NCBI GenBank assembly: GCA_947465395.1
Contig: CANIAL010000005.1
Span: 1-64,000, forward strand
Source: Alphaproteobacteria bacterium
GTDB taxonomy: Bacteria > Pseudomonadota > Alphaproteobacteria > Micropepsales > Micropepsaceae
Length of the DNA stretch: 64,000 nucleotides
Reading direction: 5' to 3'
The translations under genes and the position numbers were made by a program. Shown here piece after piece: positions 43,365 through 51,373 of this stretch (position 1 is its first letter; each line of letters begins with the position of its first letter). The notes under the pieces were generated by a model. That model saw nothing but the letters and a program-made list of their open reading frames with translations, did not search any database and was not told where the DNA came from.

Positions 43365-44282
43365 TCAGGCGTTCTTCACATACTGGTCGAACCATTCGAT
43401 GGTGCGGGTCCAGGCCTGGGCGGCAGCCACTTTGTTGTAGCGTTCGGGCGTGGCGTCGTTGAAAAAGCCATGCACCGCGTTGGCGTAAAGATGGCCTTCA
43501 TGACGGATGTTGTTCTTCTTCAGCTCCGCTTCCTGGGCCGGGTATCCGCCCGCCAGCGCCTTATCCAGCGCGCCATGATGGATCAGGATGGCAGCCTTGA
43601 TCTTCGGCACATCTTCCGGCTTGGGCGCGCCGCCATAAAAGGGCGCCGCCGCCCCCAGCTCGTCACCCAGTTGCACGGACAGCGTGTTGGCCATGCCACC
43701 GCCAAAACAGAAGCCCGTGGCCGCGATCTTGCCGGTGCAATCGGGGCGTGATTTCAGCCAGCGCGCGGCGGCCATGAAATCCTGGATGCGCTTGGCCGGA
43801 TCAATCTTGGCGAAGGCCAGCCCGCCCTTGTAATCATCGCCCGGATAGCCGCCCACGCTGGTCAGCGCGTCGGGCGCAAAGGCCATGTAACCTTCCAGTG
43901 CGAAGCGGCGCGCCACATCTTCCGTATGCGGGTTCAGGCCGCGGTTTTCATGCACCACGATCACGCCGGCCAACTTGGCGGGGGTGGCGTCGCGGCTGTC
44001 GGCGCTGAAGGGCCGCACGAAATAGCCCTTGATGGAGCCGTTTCCACTGGGTGACGGCACGGTTTCATAGCTGGCGCGAATGCGCTCGTCGGTCTTGGAA
44101 ACCTGCTGGCCCAGCGCATAGTTGGGCATCAGGGCTTCGACGATGGCGGCCGCGGACAGGCCGATGGCGGCGTAACGCTTGACGCCGTCCAGGAAGGCGC
44201 GGCGGCTGACTTCGCCATGGATATACTGGGTGTAAAGCTCGACGGCTTCGGCGGGAATCTTGGGTCGGTTTGTGTCGGTCAT
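43365..44282 (-). CDS. dienelactone hydrolase family protein with Tat-like signal
   Basis: This 305-residue alpha/beta hydrolase has the DLH triad setting: VHENRG, nucleophile Cys in GFCFGGGMA, and His in YANAVHGFFND. The N-terminus has a twin-arginine motif (VSRRAFLDGVKRYAAIGL) some 28 residues in, followed by a hydrophobic stretch, as seen in exported DLH proteins. The native substrate is not necessarily a dienelactone. It is transcribed away from the tRNA-Gly region and 64 bp ahead of the MFS gene on the same strand. Confidence 0.88.
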   Translation of the reverse strand: MTDTNRPKIPAEAVELYTQYIHGEVSRRAFLDGVKRYAAIGLSAAAIVEALMPNYALGQQVSKTDERIRASYETVPSPSGNGSIKGYFVRPFSADSRDATPAKLAGVIVVHENRGLNPHTEDVARRFALEGYMAFAPDALTSVGGYPGDDYKGGLAFAKIDPAKRIQDFMAAARWLKSRPDCTGKIAATGFCFGGGMANTLSVQLGDELGAAAPFYGGAPKPEDVPKIKAAILIHHGALDKALAGGYPAQEAELKKNNIRHEGHLYANAVHGFFNDATPERYNKVAAAQAWTRTIEWFDQYVKNA

Positions 44283-44363
44283 GGAAATCTCCCCTTTGTA
44301 TGGCGCGTTATAGCATGGTCAGGGGACGCACGGGAGCGGGTGTGAGCAGTGTAAATGGAGCGG

Positions 44364-44393
44364 GGTTGGAGCGGGTGATGGGAATCGAATCCA
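44364..44393. repeat. duplicated 3' end of tRNA-Gly (att-like)
   Basis: These 30 bases match 44454-44483 with one difference (C/T) and correspond to the T-arm, acceptor strand and CCA of the neighbouring tRNA. The copies are direct and 90 bp apart. Duplication of a tRNA 3' end is the usual mark of integrase-mediated insertion; only a short spacer remains. Confidence 0.7.
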
Positions 44394-44456
44394 GCGCGCA
44401 GCGTCAGCGGAGCGCAATTAAATAACGTGGGTTCGACCGCCCCGGCATTGAGAGGT

Positions 44457-44530
44457 TGGAGCGGGTGATGGGAATCGAACCCACGTATGCAGCTTGGGAA
44501 GCTGCCGTTCTACCATTGAACTACACCCGC
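44457..44530 (-). tRNA. tRNA-Gly (anticodon CCC)
   Basis: The minus strand folds into a full cloverleaf of 74 nt: acceptor GCGGGTG/CACCCGC, D-stem GTTC/GAAC, anticodon stem GCAGC/GCTGC with loop TTCCCAA (anticodon CCC), T-arm GTGGG-TTCGATT-CCCAT, and encoded TCCA at the end. Confidence 0.96.
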
Positions 44531-44587
44531 ATTCGCGGTCGTTTTAGCATGCCGCTGGTATTTTCGCCCAGCCCGTAGCGGCGGCGC

Positions 44588-45475
44588 TTACTTCCCCGGT
44601 TCGGTGGAGGTTTCCACCGGCAGGCTGCGCTTGGACCAGTCCTGGAAGGCGCCGTCATAAAGGTCAGGATGAATGCCGATGGTGCGGGCGGCAAACACAA
44701 CCGCGCTGGACTGCCCGCCCGCCTGGCAATAGGCGATGACATGGTCGCCCGGCTTGACGCCGGCCGCCGTGAACATGGCCTTCAGCTCTTCCGGTGATTT
44801 CAGCATGCCGTCTTCCTTTGTCACGGTGGTGAAGGGCATGGAACGCGCACCGGGGATGTGGCCGTCGCCGGTCACCTTGGCGATGGTGCCGCCATAAAAG
44901 ATGGCCTTGCGCGCATCAATCATGGGAAAGCCTGGCTTGTTGAGATGCGCCTTCATGTATTCGGCGTCCACCACGATGGGCTGCATCTTGAGCGGCGACA
45001 ATTTTCCGACAATCGCGGGGGTTTGTGTGGTGACGGCGGCATGGCCGGTCTTTTTCCATTCATCCAGCCCGCCATCCAGCAGGGAGGAATGATCGCCGAA
45101 CCCGGCCGCGTCCATGGTGAAGAGAACACGGGTGCCGCGCTGGAACTCGTCGCCCTCGTTATAGACAATAATGCGCGAGCCGTCGGAAATGCCAAGCGAC
45201 GCCATCTGGTCGCGCAGCACATCGGCATCCGGAACTTCGTCGGACAGGCCGTTGCGGTTGACGGTGAGGATCTTGGTGGTGACCAGATGCGCGCCCGGGA
45301 TATGGCCGGCGGCATAGCCGGATTCGGATCCCACATGCAGGATCACCAGATTCTTGTCGTTGATATGCGCGCCCAGCCAGATGGGCGTCACCAGAAGGTC
45401 ATCGCGCGAAGGCGCGGCGTGGGCGGTGGTGGCGGCGCCCAGCAAAGCGGCGGCAACGATCACGGACTTGAACAT
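44588..45475 (-). CDS. exported double-rhodanese sulfurtransferase
   Basis: This 295-residue protein has a Sec signal peptide (MFKSVIVAAALLGAATTAHA) and two rhodanese domains (about 25-145 and 165-295). The second carries the active Cys250 in AYCQAGGQSS; the first has no Cys at that place, as in thiosulfate and 3-mercaptopyruvate sulfurtransferases. It would move sulfane sulfur to a thiol or cyanide in the periplasm, giving sulfite from thiosulfate. ATG 45475 has GGGAGG upstream. SorAB-like genes that could oxidise sulfite lie 1.8 kb away on the same strand. Confidence 0.9.
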   Translation of the reverse strand: MFKSVIVAAALLGAATTAHAAPSRDDLLVTPIWLGAHINDKNLVILHVGSESGYAAGHIPGAHLVTTKILTVNRNGLSDEVPDADVLRDQMASLGISDGSRIIVYNEGDEFQRGTRVLFTMDAAGFGDHSSLLDGGLDEWKKTGHAAVTTQTPAIVGKLSPLKMQPIVVDAEYMKAHLNKPGFPMIDARKAIFYGGTIAKVTGDGHIPGARSMPFTTVTKEDGMLKSPEELKAMFTAAGVKPGDHVIAYCQAGGQSSAVVFAARTIGIHPDLYDGAFQDWSKRSLPVETSTEPGK

Positions 45476-45541
45476 AAGAACCTCCCGATGGGCTTGAACG
45501 CACCCTTTCCTGGACGGTTTAGCATCCCCGTCCGGGAAAGA

Positions 45542-45569
45542 AAAAGGCCCGGATCGCTCCGGGCCTTTT
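45542..45569. terminator. bidirectional rho-independent terminator
   Basis: AAAAGGCCCGGA and TCCGGGCCTTTT form a 12-bp perfect stem with a 4-nt loop, flanked by A and T runs. It lies 21 bp after the stop of the PLP enzyme gene on the minus strand and separates that gene from the rhodanese gene. Confidence 0.92.
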
Positions 45570-45590
45570 CCCAACCAGATTAAAGGTTTT

Positions 45591-47012
45591 TCAGGCGCCC
45601 AGCGTTTTGCAGGCCGCCGCGATGCTGTCCAAGGCCGCCGTGAGGGTCTTTCGGTTGGTGGCCAGGTTCATGCGCATATAGTTCTCGCCGCCCTTGCCGA
45701 AGCTCGAACCGGCGCTGATCTGCACCGAGGCGTTCTTGGCCACCCAGTGCGAGACCATCTCGCTGGGCGTGGTCATGGCCGGCTTGCCGGTCATGAAATT
45801 GGTGCCGGTGGGATGCTTGTTCGCCTCGTCGGCCATTTTTTGCGCGCCGATCTTGGCCATCAGTGGGCTGACATCCAGCCATGCCAGGTAGGTGGATTCC
45901 GGCTTGTTGCCCACCTTGATCAGCGGGATTTTCGACTTGATGTAGTCGTTGGCGAATTGCTGGTTGCCGTCAATGTAGTTCACGCACTGGTTCAGCCAGC
46001 TTTCGCCGCCGGCATAGGCGGCTTCTTCGGCGATCTGGCCCAGGGTGGACAGGTCGGCGTGATTGTAGAACGCCACCTTCTTGTACATCTCGGGATTGGT
46101 GGTGAAGAACCAGGCGCATTTCATGCCGGCCAGCGAGAAGGACTTGGAGCCGGACTTGAAGGTGATGGAGTTGGCCACCACCGCCTTGTCGTCCAGGGTG
46201 CTGAAGGGCACGTATTTCTGGCCCTTGCTGACAAAGTCGCAATGGATTTCGTCGGACAGAACCACGACCTTGTGCTTCAGCGCCATTTCGCCCAGGCGCG
46301 TCAGTTCCGCCTTGGTCCAGCAGCGGCCGGTGGGGTTGTGCGGGTTGCACAGGATCATGGTCTTGGTCGCCGGATCCGACATGCGCTTGTCCACATCGTC
46401 GAAATCAATCTCGTAGCGGCCATTGACGAACTTCATGAGGCTTTCATTGGCCTGCAGGCGCCCGGAATAAAGATCGAAATAAAAGCCGTTATAGATGGGC
46501 GTGGTCATCAGGACCTTGCTGCCCTCGGGCGCATAGGCGCGCAAGGTCGCCATGATGCCCGAATGCACGCCGGTGGTGACGCCCAGATTCTTGGGCGTGA
46601 TCACGTTGATGCCGTAACGCTTGGCGTTCCAGTCAATGATGCCCTTGACGAAGGGATTGTTGGCGCCGGTGCCCAGGATCAGGTCGATATCGATAGAGTT
46701 GTAGCCCCAGTTTTCATGCTCCATGCGCTTGCGCAGGGCGGCCATGATGGCGGGGGCGCATTTGAAATCCATGTCGGCGATGCCCATGCCGGCCACGATA
46801 TGGCTCATATGCTCGGCGGCGATGGCGCCGTCCCATTTCACGCAGCCCGTGCCGATGCGGTTATAGGGCGTGTCGAAGTCAAAGCCGCCGGTGGCGGCGG
46901 TGGCGGCGCTGCTGGCGCCGATGGTGGCCAGGAGCGGCGACAGCGCCAGGACGCTGGCGCCCGTGGCCGCGCCGCCGGCGATGAATGTTCTGCGATTGTG
47001 AGCCATGTTCAT
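45591..47012 (-). CDS. PatB/MalY-like PLP enzyme with Tat signal
   Basis: This 473-residue fold-type I aminotransferase-like enzyme resembles the MalY/PatB cystathionine beta-lyases, which release sulfide, pyruvate and ammonia from cysteine conjugates. The PLP lysine is K290 in SGSKSFSLAGMK, the ring-contact Asp is D254 in LSDEIHCD, and NPHNPTGR holds the conserved Asn. MDFKCAPAI and WGYNSID are family features. The N-terminus NRRTFIAGGAATGASVLAL with an Ala-rich cleavage region reads as a Tat signal, unusual for this class. ATG 47012 has GGAGG five bases upstream. Confidence 0.85.
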   Translation of the reverse strand: MNMAHNRRTFIAGGAATGASVLALSPLLATIGASSAATAATGGFDFDTPYNRIGTGCVKWDGAIAAEHMSHIVAGMGIADMDFKCAPAIMAALRKRMEHENWGYNSIDIDLILGTGANNPFVKGIIDWNAKRYGINVITPKNLGVTTGVHSGIMATLRAYAPEGSKVLMTTPIYNGFYFDLYSGRLQANESLMKFVNGRYEIDFDDVDKRMSDPATKTMILCNPHNPTGRCWTKAELTRLGEMALKHKVVVLSDEIHCDFVSKGQKYVPFSTLDDKAVVANSITFKSGSKSFSLAGMKCAWFFTTNPEMYKKVAFYNHADLSTLGQIAEEAAYAGGESWLNQCVNYIDGNQQFANDYIKSKIPLIKVGNKPESTYLAWLDVSPLMAKIGAQKMADEANKHPTGTNFMTGKPAMTTPSEMVSHWVAKNASVQISAGSSFGKGGENYMRMNLATNRKTLTAALDSIAAACKTLGA

Positions 47013-47142
47013 AAAAGCCTCCGTAAGGGCGATGGGATGAAAGGGTGCGCGCATACGCAACGGATCTGGCGCGTTGCGGCTAGCTTCTGATTGCGTAAGC
47101 TTAGAGTCAATATGCTGTAAACTCACCGAAAGCTCAGGCCTG

Positions 47143-47239
47143 CCTCCCCCTTTGCGCGAAGCGCATGGAAAGGGGGAGGCGGGTTCAGCGAGCGAAGACG
47201 ACCTTTTCGGGAGCGGAGCGGAAGCTGAAACCGGAGGGG
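47143..47239 (+). repeat. structured intergenic repeat, copy 2
   Basis: The first hairpin (47143-47179) pairs CCTCCCCCTTT with AAAGGGGGAGG around TGCGC-gaa-GCGCA. The second pairs TTCAGC (47184-47189) with GCTGAA (47224-47229). The unit ends CCGGAGGGGG. It has the same plan as 17531-17618, with base changes that keep pairing. It sits between the PLP enzyme gene and the cytochrome gene. Confidence 0.75.
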
Positions 47240-47240
47240 G

Positions 47241-47555
47241 TTATTTTAAAGCAGCAAGATAATCCAGAATCGGCCCCACGTCCGCATCCGCGATGGGGGC
47301 CTTGTAGACATTTCGCATCTTGGTGACTTCCGTGGCCCATACGGCGCGGGTCAGAACCGGCTGGCTGAGAATCATTTCCGCTGAATGGCAGGCCATGCAG
47401 TTGCGGTTGACCACGGACAGGTTTGGCCCGGCCGGCAGGCTGACGCTGTCGGGCGGAAACTCAATCTCCATGTTCTTGAGACGCTGGGCCCCCGCCACAT
47501 TGACCACGCCGGTCGTGGTGAAGATCACAAGTGCGGCGGCGAGATAGTGTTTCAT
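47241..47555 (-). CDS. small c-type cytochrome, SorB-like
   Basis: This 104-residue protein has a Sec signal peptide (about 1-23) and a single haem site C53-x-x-C56-H57 in RNCMACHSAE, followed by a helical C-terminus with a Met that could be the axial ligand. Its start overlaps the stop of the molybdenum sulfite dehydrogenase gene by 4 bp, the arrangement of sorAB, where this subunit takes electrons from the Mo centre. An electron acceptor further on is not encoded nearby. Confidence 0.87.
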   Translation of the reverse strand: MKHYLAAALVIFTTTGVVNVAGAQRLKNMEIEFPPDSVSLPAGPNLSVVNRNCMACHSAEMILSQPVLTRAVWATEVTKMRNVYKAPIADADVGPILDYLAALK

Positions 47556-48754
47556 GTCAGGATCACCGGGGTGCGCTCCACCACATTGCGCATATAGCCG
47601 CTGCCATTCCAGTTGGACGTAGCAGGTTGCACCTCGCCCTTGGTGTTGGTGGCCCGCACCAGCAGCGCGGCGCTTCCCACAGGCCCCATGATGATCCGCG
47701 CCGCCCAGCGCCGGAAACTGTAGACCCCCTCGTCCCGGTCCAGTGCGGCGTCCTGCCAGCTCTTGCCATCGTCGGCAGAAATCTCAACCTTGGCAACGCC
47801 GCAATCCCCGCCCATGGCAAGGCCGCGCAGCGACGCCGACACGCCCGCCTTCAGGGATGCGCCCGCCACCACGTTGGTGATGAAGGAGCGTGGCGGCATG
47901 CGATTGATGGGCACGGTAACAACGCCCGCCTGCCCCGGCTTCATGTCGGCATGGGGATTGTCAGGGATCAGGTAGGCGGATTTCATCCAGAAATTATCGT
48001 CGGGCGCATCCAGCACTTCGATGTCGCTGAGCGTCTTGATCCAGTAGGTGGAATACCAGCCCGGCACCACCAGCCGCAGCGGATAACCGTTGAGCAACGG
48101 CAGCGCCTGGCCGTTCATGGCATAGGCGATGATGATTTCCGGCTGGCGGGCGTGATCAATGCCCAGCGACTTCTTGAAATCGGGACCATCCGACACTGCC
48201 GGTTCGTCCAGGCCGGAAAAGCGCACTTGCACCGCGCCCGGCTTCACGCCCGCGCGCGCCAGCACATCGGCCAGCCGCACGCCGGCCCAGCGCGCATTGC
48301 CCATGGCGCCATTGCCCCATTGCGCGCCGGGAACACGCGGTTCGAAAAAGCCGCGCGAATTGCCGGAGCATTGGTTGACGGCGGCGATCTCCACCCGCGG
48401 CAGCGCCATCAGGTCGGGCAGCGACAGCGACAGGGGCTTGTCCACATGCCCGCGCACGGCCAGCCGGTAAGCGGCGGCGTCAATCTGGGCCGGCACTTCC
48501 GACCAGTGCCAGCGCACATAGAATTGGTCATTGGGGGTGAAGACGCCCTTGTCGAAAACCTCCATCGGCGTTTCCAGCAGCGGCGGACGGTCGCGCTGCA
48601 ACACCATCAGACCTTTTTGCGGATAGGCCCTGGTGGTGGGGCGTGCGCCGCGCCCGCCGGGAAAATCGTAAGTGACATCGGCGGAAGCGCCGCTGGCGGC
48701 CAGCGCCAGCGCGGCACCCGTGCCGGTCAAAACGGTTCGGCGGTTGTGGCGCAT
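47552..48754 (-). CDS. periplasmic sulfite dehydrogenase, Mo subunit (SorA-like)
   Basis: This 400-residue molybdopterin enzyme of the sulfite oxidase family has a Tat signal (MRHNRRTVLTGTGAALALAA). The Mo-ligand Cys129 is in VNQCSGNSRG, and ARWAGVRLADVLARAGV, GYPLRLVVPGWY and the C-terminal dimerisation domain (SADDGKSWQDAALD) are typical. It should oxidise sulfite to sulfate and pass electrons to the cytochrome encoded with a 4-bp overlap downstream. The family also contains methionine-sulfoxide reductases (MsrP), but the cytochrome partner favours SorA. Confidence 0.88.
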   Translation of the reverse strand: MRHNRRTVLTGTGAALALAASGASADVTYDFPGGRGARPTTRAYPQKGLMVLQRDRPPLLETPMEVFDKGVFTPNDQFYVRWHWSEVPAQIDAAAYRLAVRGHVDKPLSLSLPDLMALPRVEIAAVNQCSGNSRGFFEPRVPGAQWGNGAMGNARWAGVRLADVLARAGVKPGAVQVRFSGLDEPAVSDGPDFKKSLGIDHARQPEIIIAYAMNGQALPLLNGYPLRLVVPGWYSTYWIKTLSDIEVLDAPDDNFWMKSAYLIPDNPHADMKPGQAGVVTVPINRMPPRSFITNVVAGASLKAGVSASLRGLAMGGDCGVAKVEISADDGKSWQDAALDRDEGVYSFRRWAARIIMGPVGSAALLVRATNTKGEVQPATSNWNGSGYMRNVVERTPVILT

Positions 48755-48791
48755 ATCAAATCTCCCTGCCCGGTCGGCCGAGATTAGCAGA

Positions 48792-49586
48792 TTAAACGGC
48801 GATGGGCGCTTTTATGGATGGCTGCGGCTGATAATTTTCCAGGGTGAAATCCTCGAACTGGAAATCGAATATGTCCTTGACCGCCGGGTTGAGGCGCATC
48901 ACCGGCAGGGCCTGGGGCTTGCGGGACAATTGCTCGCGCGCCTGGTCCAGATGATTGAGATAAAGATGTGCATCACCAAAGGAATGGATGAACTCGCCCG
49001 GCTGCAATCCTGTCACCTGCGCCACCATCAGGGTGAGCAGCGCGTAGGAGGCAATGTTGAACGGCACGCCCAGGAAGATGTCCGCCGAACGCTGGTAAAG
49101 CTGGCAGGAGAGTTTTCCGTTCGCCACATAGAACTGGAACAGGCAATGACAGGGCGGCAGCGCCATGTCGGGAATATCCGCCGGATTCCACGCTGTCACG
49201 ATAAGCCGGCGCGAATCCGGGTTGGCCTTGATGTCGCGGATCAGGTTCTTGATCTGGTCAATGGTGCCGCCATCTCTTGCGGGCCAGCTTCGCCATTGCG
49301 CGCCATAGACCGGCCCCAGCTCGCCATTCCCGTCCGCCCATTCATCCCAGATGCTGACACCGCGTTCCTGCAGCCAGCGCACATTGGTCTCGCCCCGCAG
49401 GAACCAGAGCAGTTCATAGATGATGGATTTCAAATGCAGCTTCTTGGTTGTGAGAAGCGGGAAACCTTCGCTCAGGTCGAAGCGCATCTGGTAACCGAAC
49501 AGCGAACGCGTTCCTGTGCCGGTGCGGTCGCGCTTCTCCACGCCGTGTGTCAGCGCATGCTCCAGCAGGTCAAGATATTGCCGCAT
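48792..49586 (-). CDS. thyA: thymidylate synthase
   Basis: This 264-residue enzyme methylates dUMP to dTMP with methylene-tetrahydrofolate. Catalytic Cys146 lies in [12 protein letters not shown], preceded by [15 protein letters not shown] and followed by [20 protein letters not shown]; the C-terminus ends IAV as in E. coli ThyA. Length and motifs are complete. It is divergent from the tmRNA gene. The dUMP precursor route would use Dcd at 35234. Confidence 0.97.
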   Translation of the reverse strand: MRQYLDLLEHALTHGVEKRDRTGTGTRSLFGYQMRFDLSEGFPLLTTKKLHLKSIIYELLWFLRGETNVRWLQERGVSIWDEWADGNGELGPVYGAQWRSWPARDGGTIDQIKNLIRDIKANPDSRRLIVTAWNPADIPDMALPPCHCLFQFYVANGKLSCQLYQRSADIFLGVPFNIASYALLTLMVAQVTGLQPGEFIHSFGDAHLYLNHLDQAREQLSRKPQALPVMRLNPAVKDIFDFQFEDFTLENYQPQPSIKAPIAV

Positions 49587-49649
49587 TTGGTCCGGGTTCC
49601 GTGCCGATTCTACGGCTCTTCTAAAATTAACCCCCCACGCCTATATTGT

Positions 49650-49960
49650 GAAGGTCATCCGGGTTCGCCCGGGCGTCTATGGCGATAAACGACTGTGTAA
49701 TAAGCGGCCCGGACCCGGGGGCGGTACCCGGCGCCTCCACCACAAGCCCACTTACTCCCCAGAAGAGGGGCGGATGGGTTTCTGTGGGGGCGAAACAGGA
49801 TCGACGGACGTGTAAAGGCAGTTCTTTTGCTCGGTATGGTTCCGCCGTCATCGGGCTATTGTTTAGGTGCCAACGATAATCAAATGGCCCTCGCTGCCTA
49901 ACTACGGTTAGCCAAGCGCGGTTTCGGTGGGTGTCCGGGCAACAGAATCACCCACCACTT
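49650..49960 (+). ncRNA. ssrA: two-piece (circularly permuted) tmRNA
   Basis: The gene is permuted as in other alphaproteobacteria. The acceptor part comes first and ends CGCCTCC-ACCA at 49742; the coding part begins GGGGGCG at 49786 and these ends pair in a 7-bp acceptor stem. The linker 49743-49785 is expected to be removed. GGGGGCGAAACAGGATCGACGG is the usual 5' start, and the tag frame at 49869-49901 encodes ANDNQMALAA then stop. A TATATT box at 49642-49647 may be the promoter. The 3' edge is set near a GGTGGGTG/CACCCACC hairpin and is approximate. Confidence 0.93.
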
Positions 49961-49963
49961 CAT

Positions 49964-51316
49964 TCAAGCAGCCTGCATCCGCCCCGCGTCGCGGCGGCCA
50001 TTCCAGGCAAAGGCTGCGCCCAGGATGCAGGCCAGGCCGCCAAAGGTCACCGCCAGGCTGGTGCCGAAATGTTCGGCCACGAAACCCAGGATCAGCGATC
50101 CCCAAGGCATCATGCCCAAAAACGCCATGGCATAGAAGGCCACCACCCGCCCGCGCATGTCGTCGCGCGAGACAAGCTGCACGATGGAATTGGTGGCCCC
50201 GCCCAACAGCATGAGCGAAAAAGAACAGGGCGTCAGGAGCAGCAGCGACAGCCAGAAAATATGCGACTGGGAAAACGCGATCAGCGACAGGCCGAAGCCC
50301 AGCGCCGCCACCAGCGGCGTCATCATCAAATGCCGGTCCGGCACCCGCGCCAGGGCATAGGCGCCCAGCAACGCGCCCGCACCCACCCCGCCATAAAGAT
50401 AGCCCAGGCCCTGGCTGTCCTGGTGCAGCACGTCGCGCGCAAAAGCGGGCAGAAGCGTCAGGTATGCCGCGCCAAAGGCCGAACAGACCGAAACCAGGAT
50501 CAGCGAAATCCGAATGTCACGGGTGCCCCAGACATAACGCGCACCCAGGATGACGCTGCGGATGGCGTCGGAATGGCGGCGCTTGGGCCGGGCCGCGAAC
50601 GCCATCATGGACAGGCTGAGGATCACCGCGCCATACGACACCGCATCCAGCGCGAAACACACGCCCACGCCCATAATCGCGATCAATATGCCGGCCACCG
50701 GCGGGCCGGTGACGCGCGCCAGGTTGAACATCATGGCGTTCAGCGAAATGGCGTGGCGCAAATCTTCCTTGCCCACCATCTCCACCGTCATGGCCTGGCG
50801 GATGGGAACGTCAAACGCATAGACAAAGCCCTGGAACAGCGCCAGCGCCACGATCTCCCAGATGCGGATCATGCCGGTCAAGGTCAGGATGGCCAGCAGC
50901 GCCGATTGCGCGCAGGCCAGCGACTGGGTGATCAGCAGCATGCGGCGATGGTCGAAGCGGTCGGCGATGGCCCCGCCAAAGGCCGAGAAGAAGAAGATGG
51001 GCGCCGCGCCCGCGAAACTGGTGACACCCAGCAGCAGCGGCGAATGGGTCAGGTCGTAAACCAGCCAGCCCTGGCTGACGCTGGTGATCCAGTTGCCCAT
51101 CAGGGAGACAAGCTGGCCGGAAAAGAACAGCCGGTAATTGCGGTGCTTGAAGACGCGCAGGAAACTCAGCGCGCCATGATCGTGGGCCGCTTGCCCCGGC
51201 AGGACCTCGGGCGGGGGCGCCTCGACCGGCTGCGGCGCGGCATCCGGCTCCAGTTCGGGCGTCAGTTCCAAGTCTTCGGGAAGCACCGCTTCCACGATGC
51301 GTGTCGGGCCAGTCAT
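49964..51316 (-). CDS. MFS transporter, EntS-like exporter
   Basis: This 450-residue protein has a soluble acidic and Pro-rich N-terminus (about 55 residues) and then 12 TM segments, beginning FKHRNYRLFFSGQLVSLMGNW. The motif GAIADRFDHRRML marks the major facilitator loop 2-3, and the pattern matches the EntS/TIGR00900 exporters. ATG 51316 is chosen over a TTG at 51367. It is the third gene after a GT4 and a debranching enzyme on the same strand; a shared role is possible but not shown. The substrate is unknown. Confidence 0.87.
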   Translation of the reverse strand: MTGPTRIVEAVLPEDLELTPELEPDAAPQPVEAPPPEVLPGQAAHDHGALSFLRVFKHRNYRLFFSGQLVSLMGNWITSVSQGWLVYDLTHSPLLLGVTSFAGAAPIFFFSAFGGAIADRFDHRRMLLITQSLACAQSALLAILTLTGMIRIWEIVALALFQGFVYAFDVPIRQAMTVEMVGKEDLRHAISLNAMMFNLARVTGPPVAGILIAIMGVGVCFALDAVSYGAVILSLSMMAFAARPKRRHSDAIRSVILGARYVWGTRDIRISLILVSVCSAFGAAYLTLLPAFARDVLHQDSQGLGYLYGGVGAGALLGAYALARVPDRHLMMTPLVAALGFGLSLIAFSQSHIFWLSLLLLTPCSFSLMLLGGATNSIVQLVSRDDMRGRVVAFYAMAFLGMMPWGSLILGFVAEHFGTSLAVTFGGLACILGAAFAWNGRRDAGRMQAA

Positions 51317-51373
51317 GGGATGGGCATATACCCCCCGGCCCGGCCGGGCCAAGTGGCAAAAACGCAATCCGGC

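Noticed and set aside
44364..44393. A second tRNA gene
   Set aside because: Only the 3' third of the cloverleaf is present; it is a duplicated end, not a full tRNA.
49926..49957. Terminator after tmRNA
   Set aside because: The GGTGGGTG/CACCCACC stem has no T run and may belong to the coding RNA or its processing.
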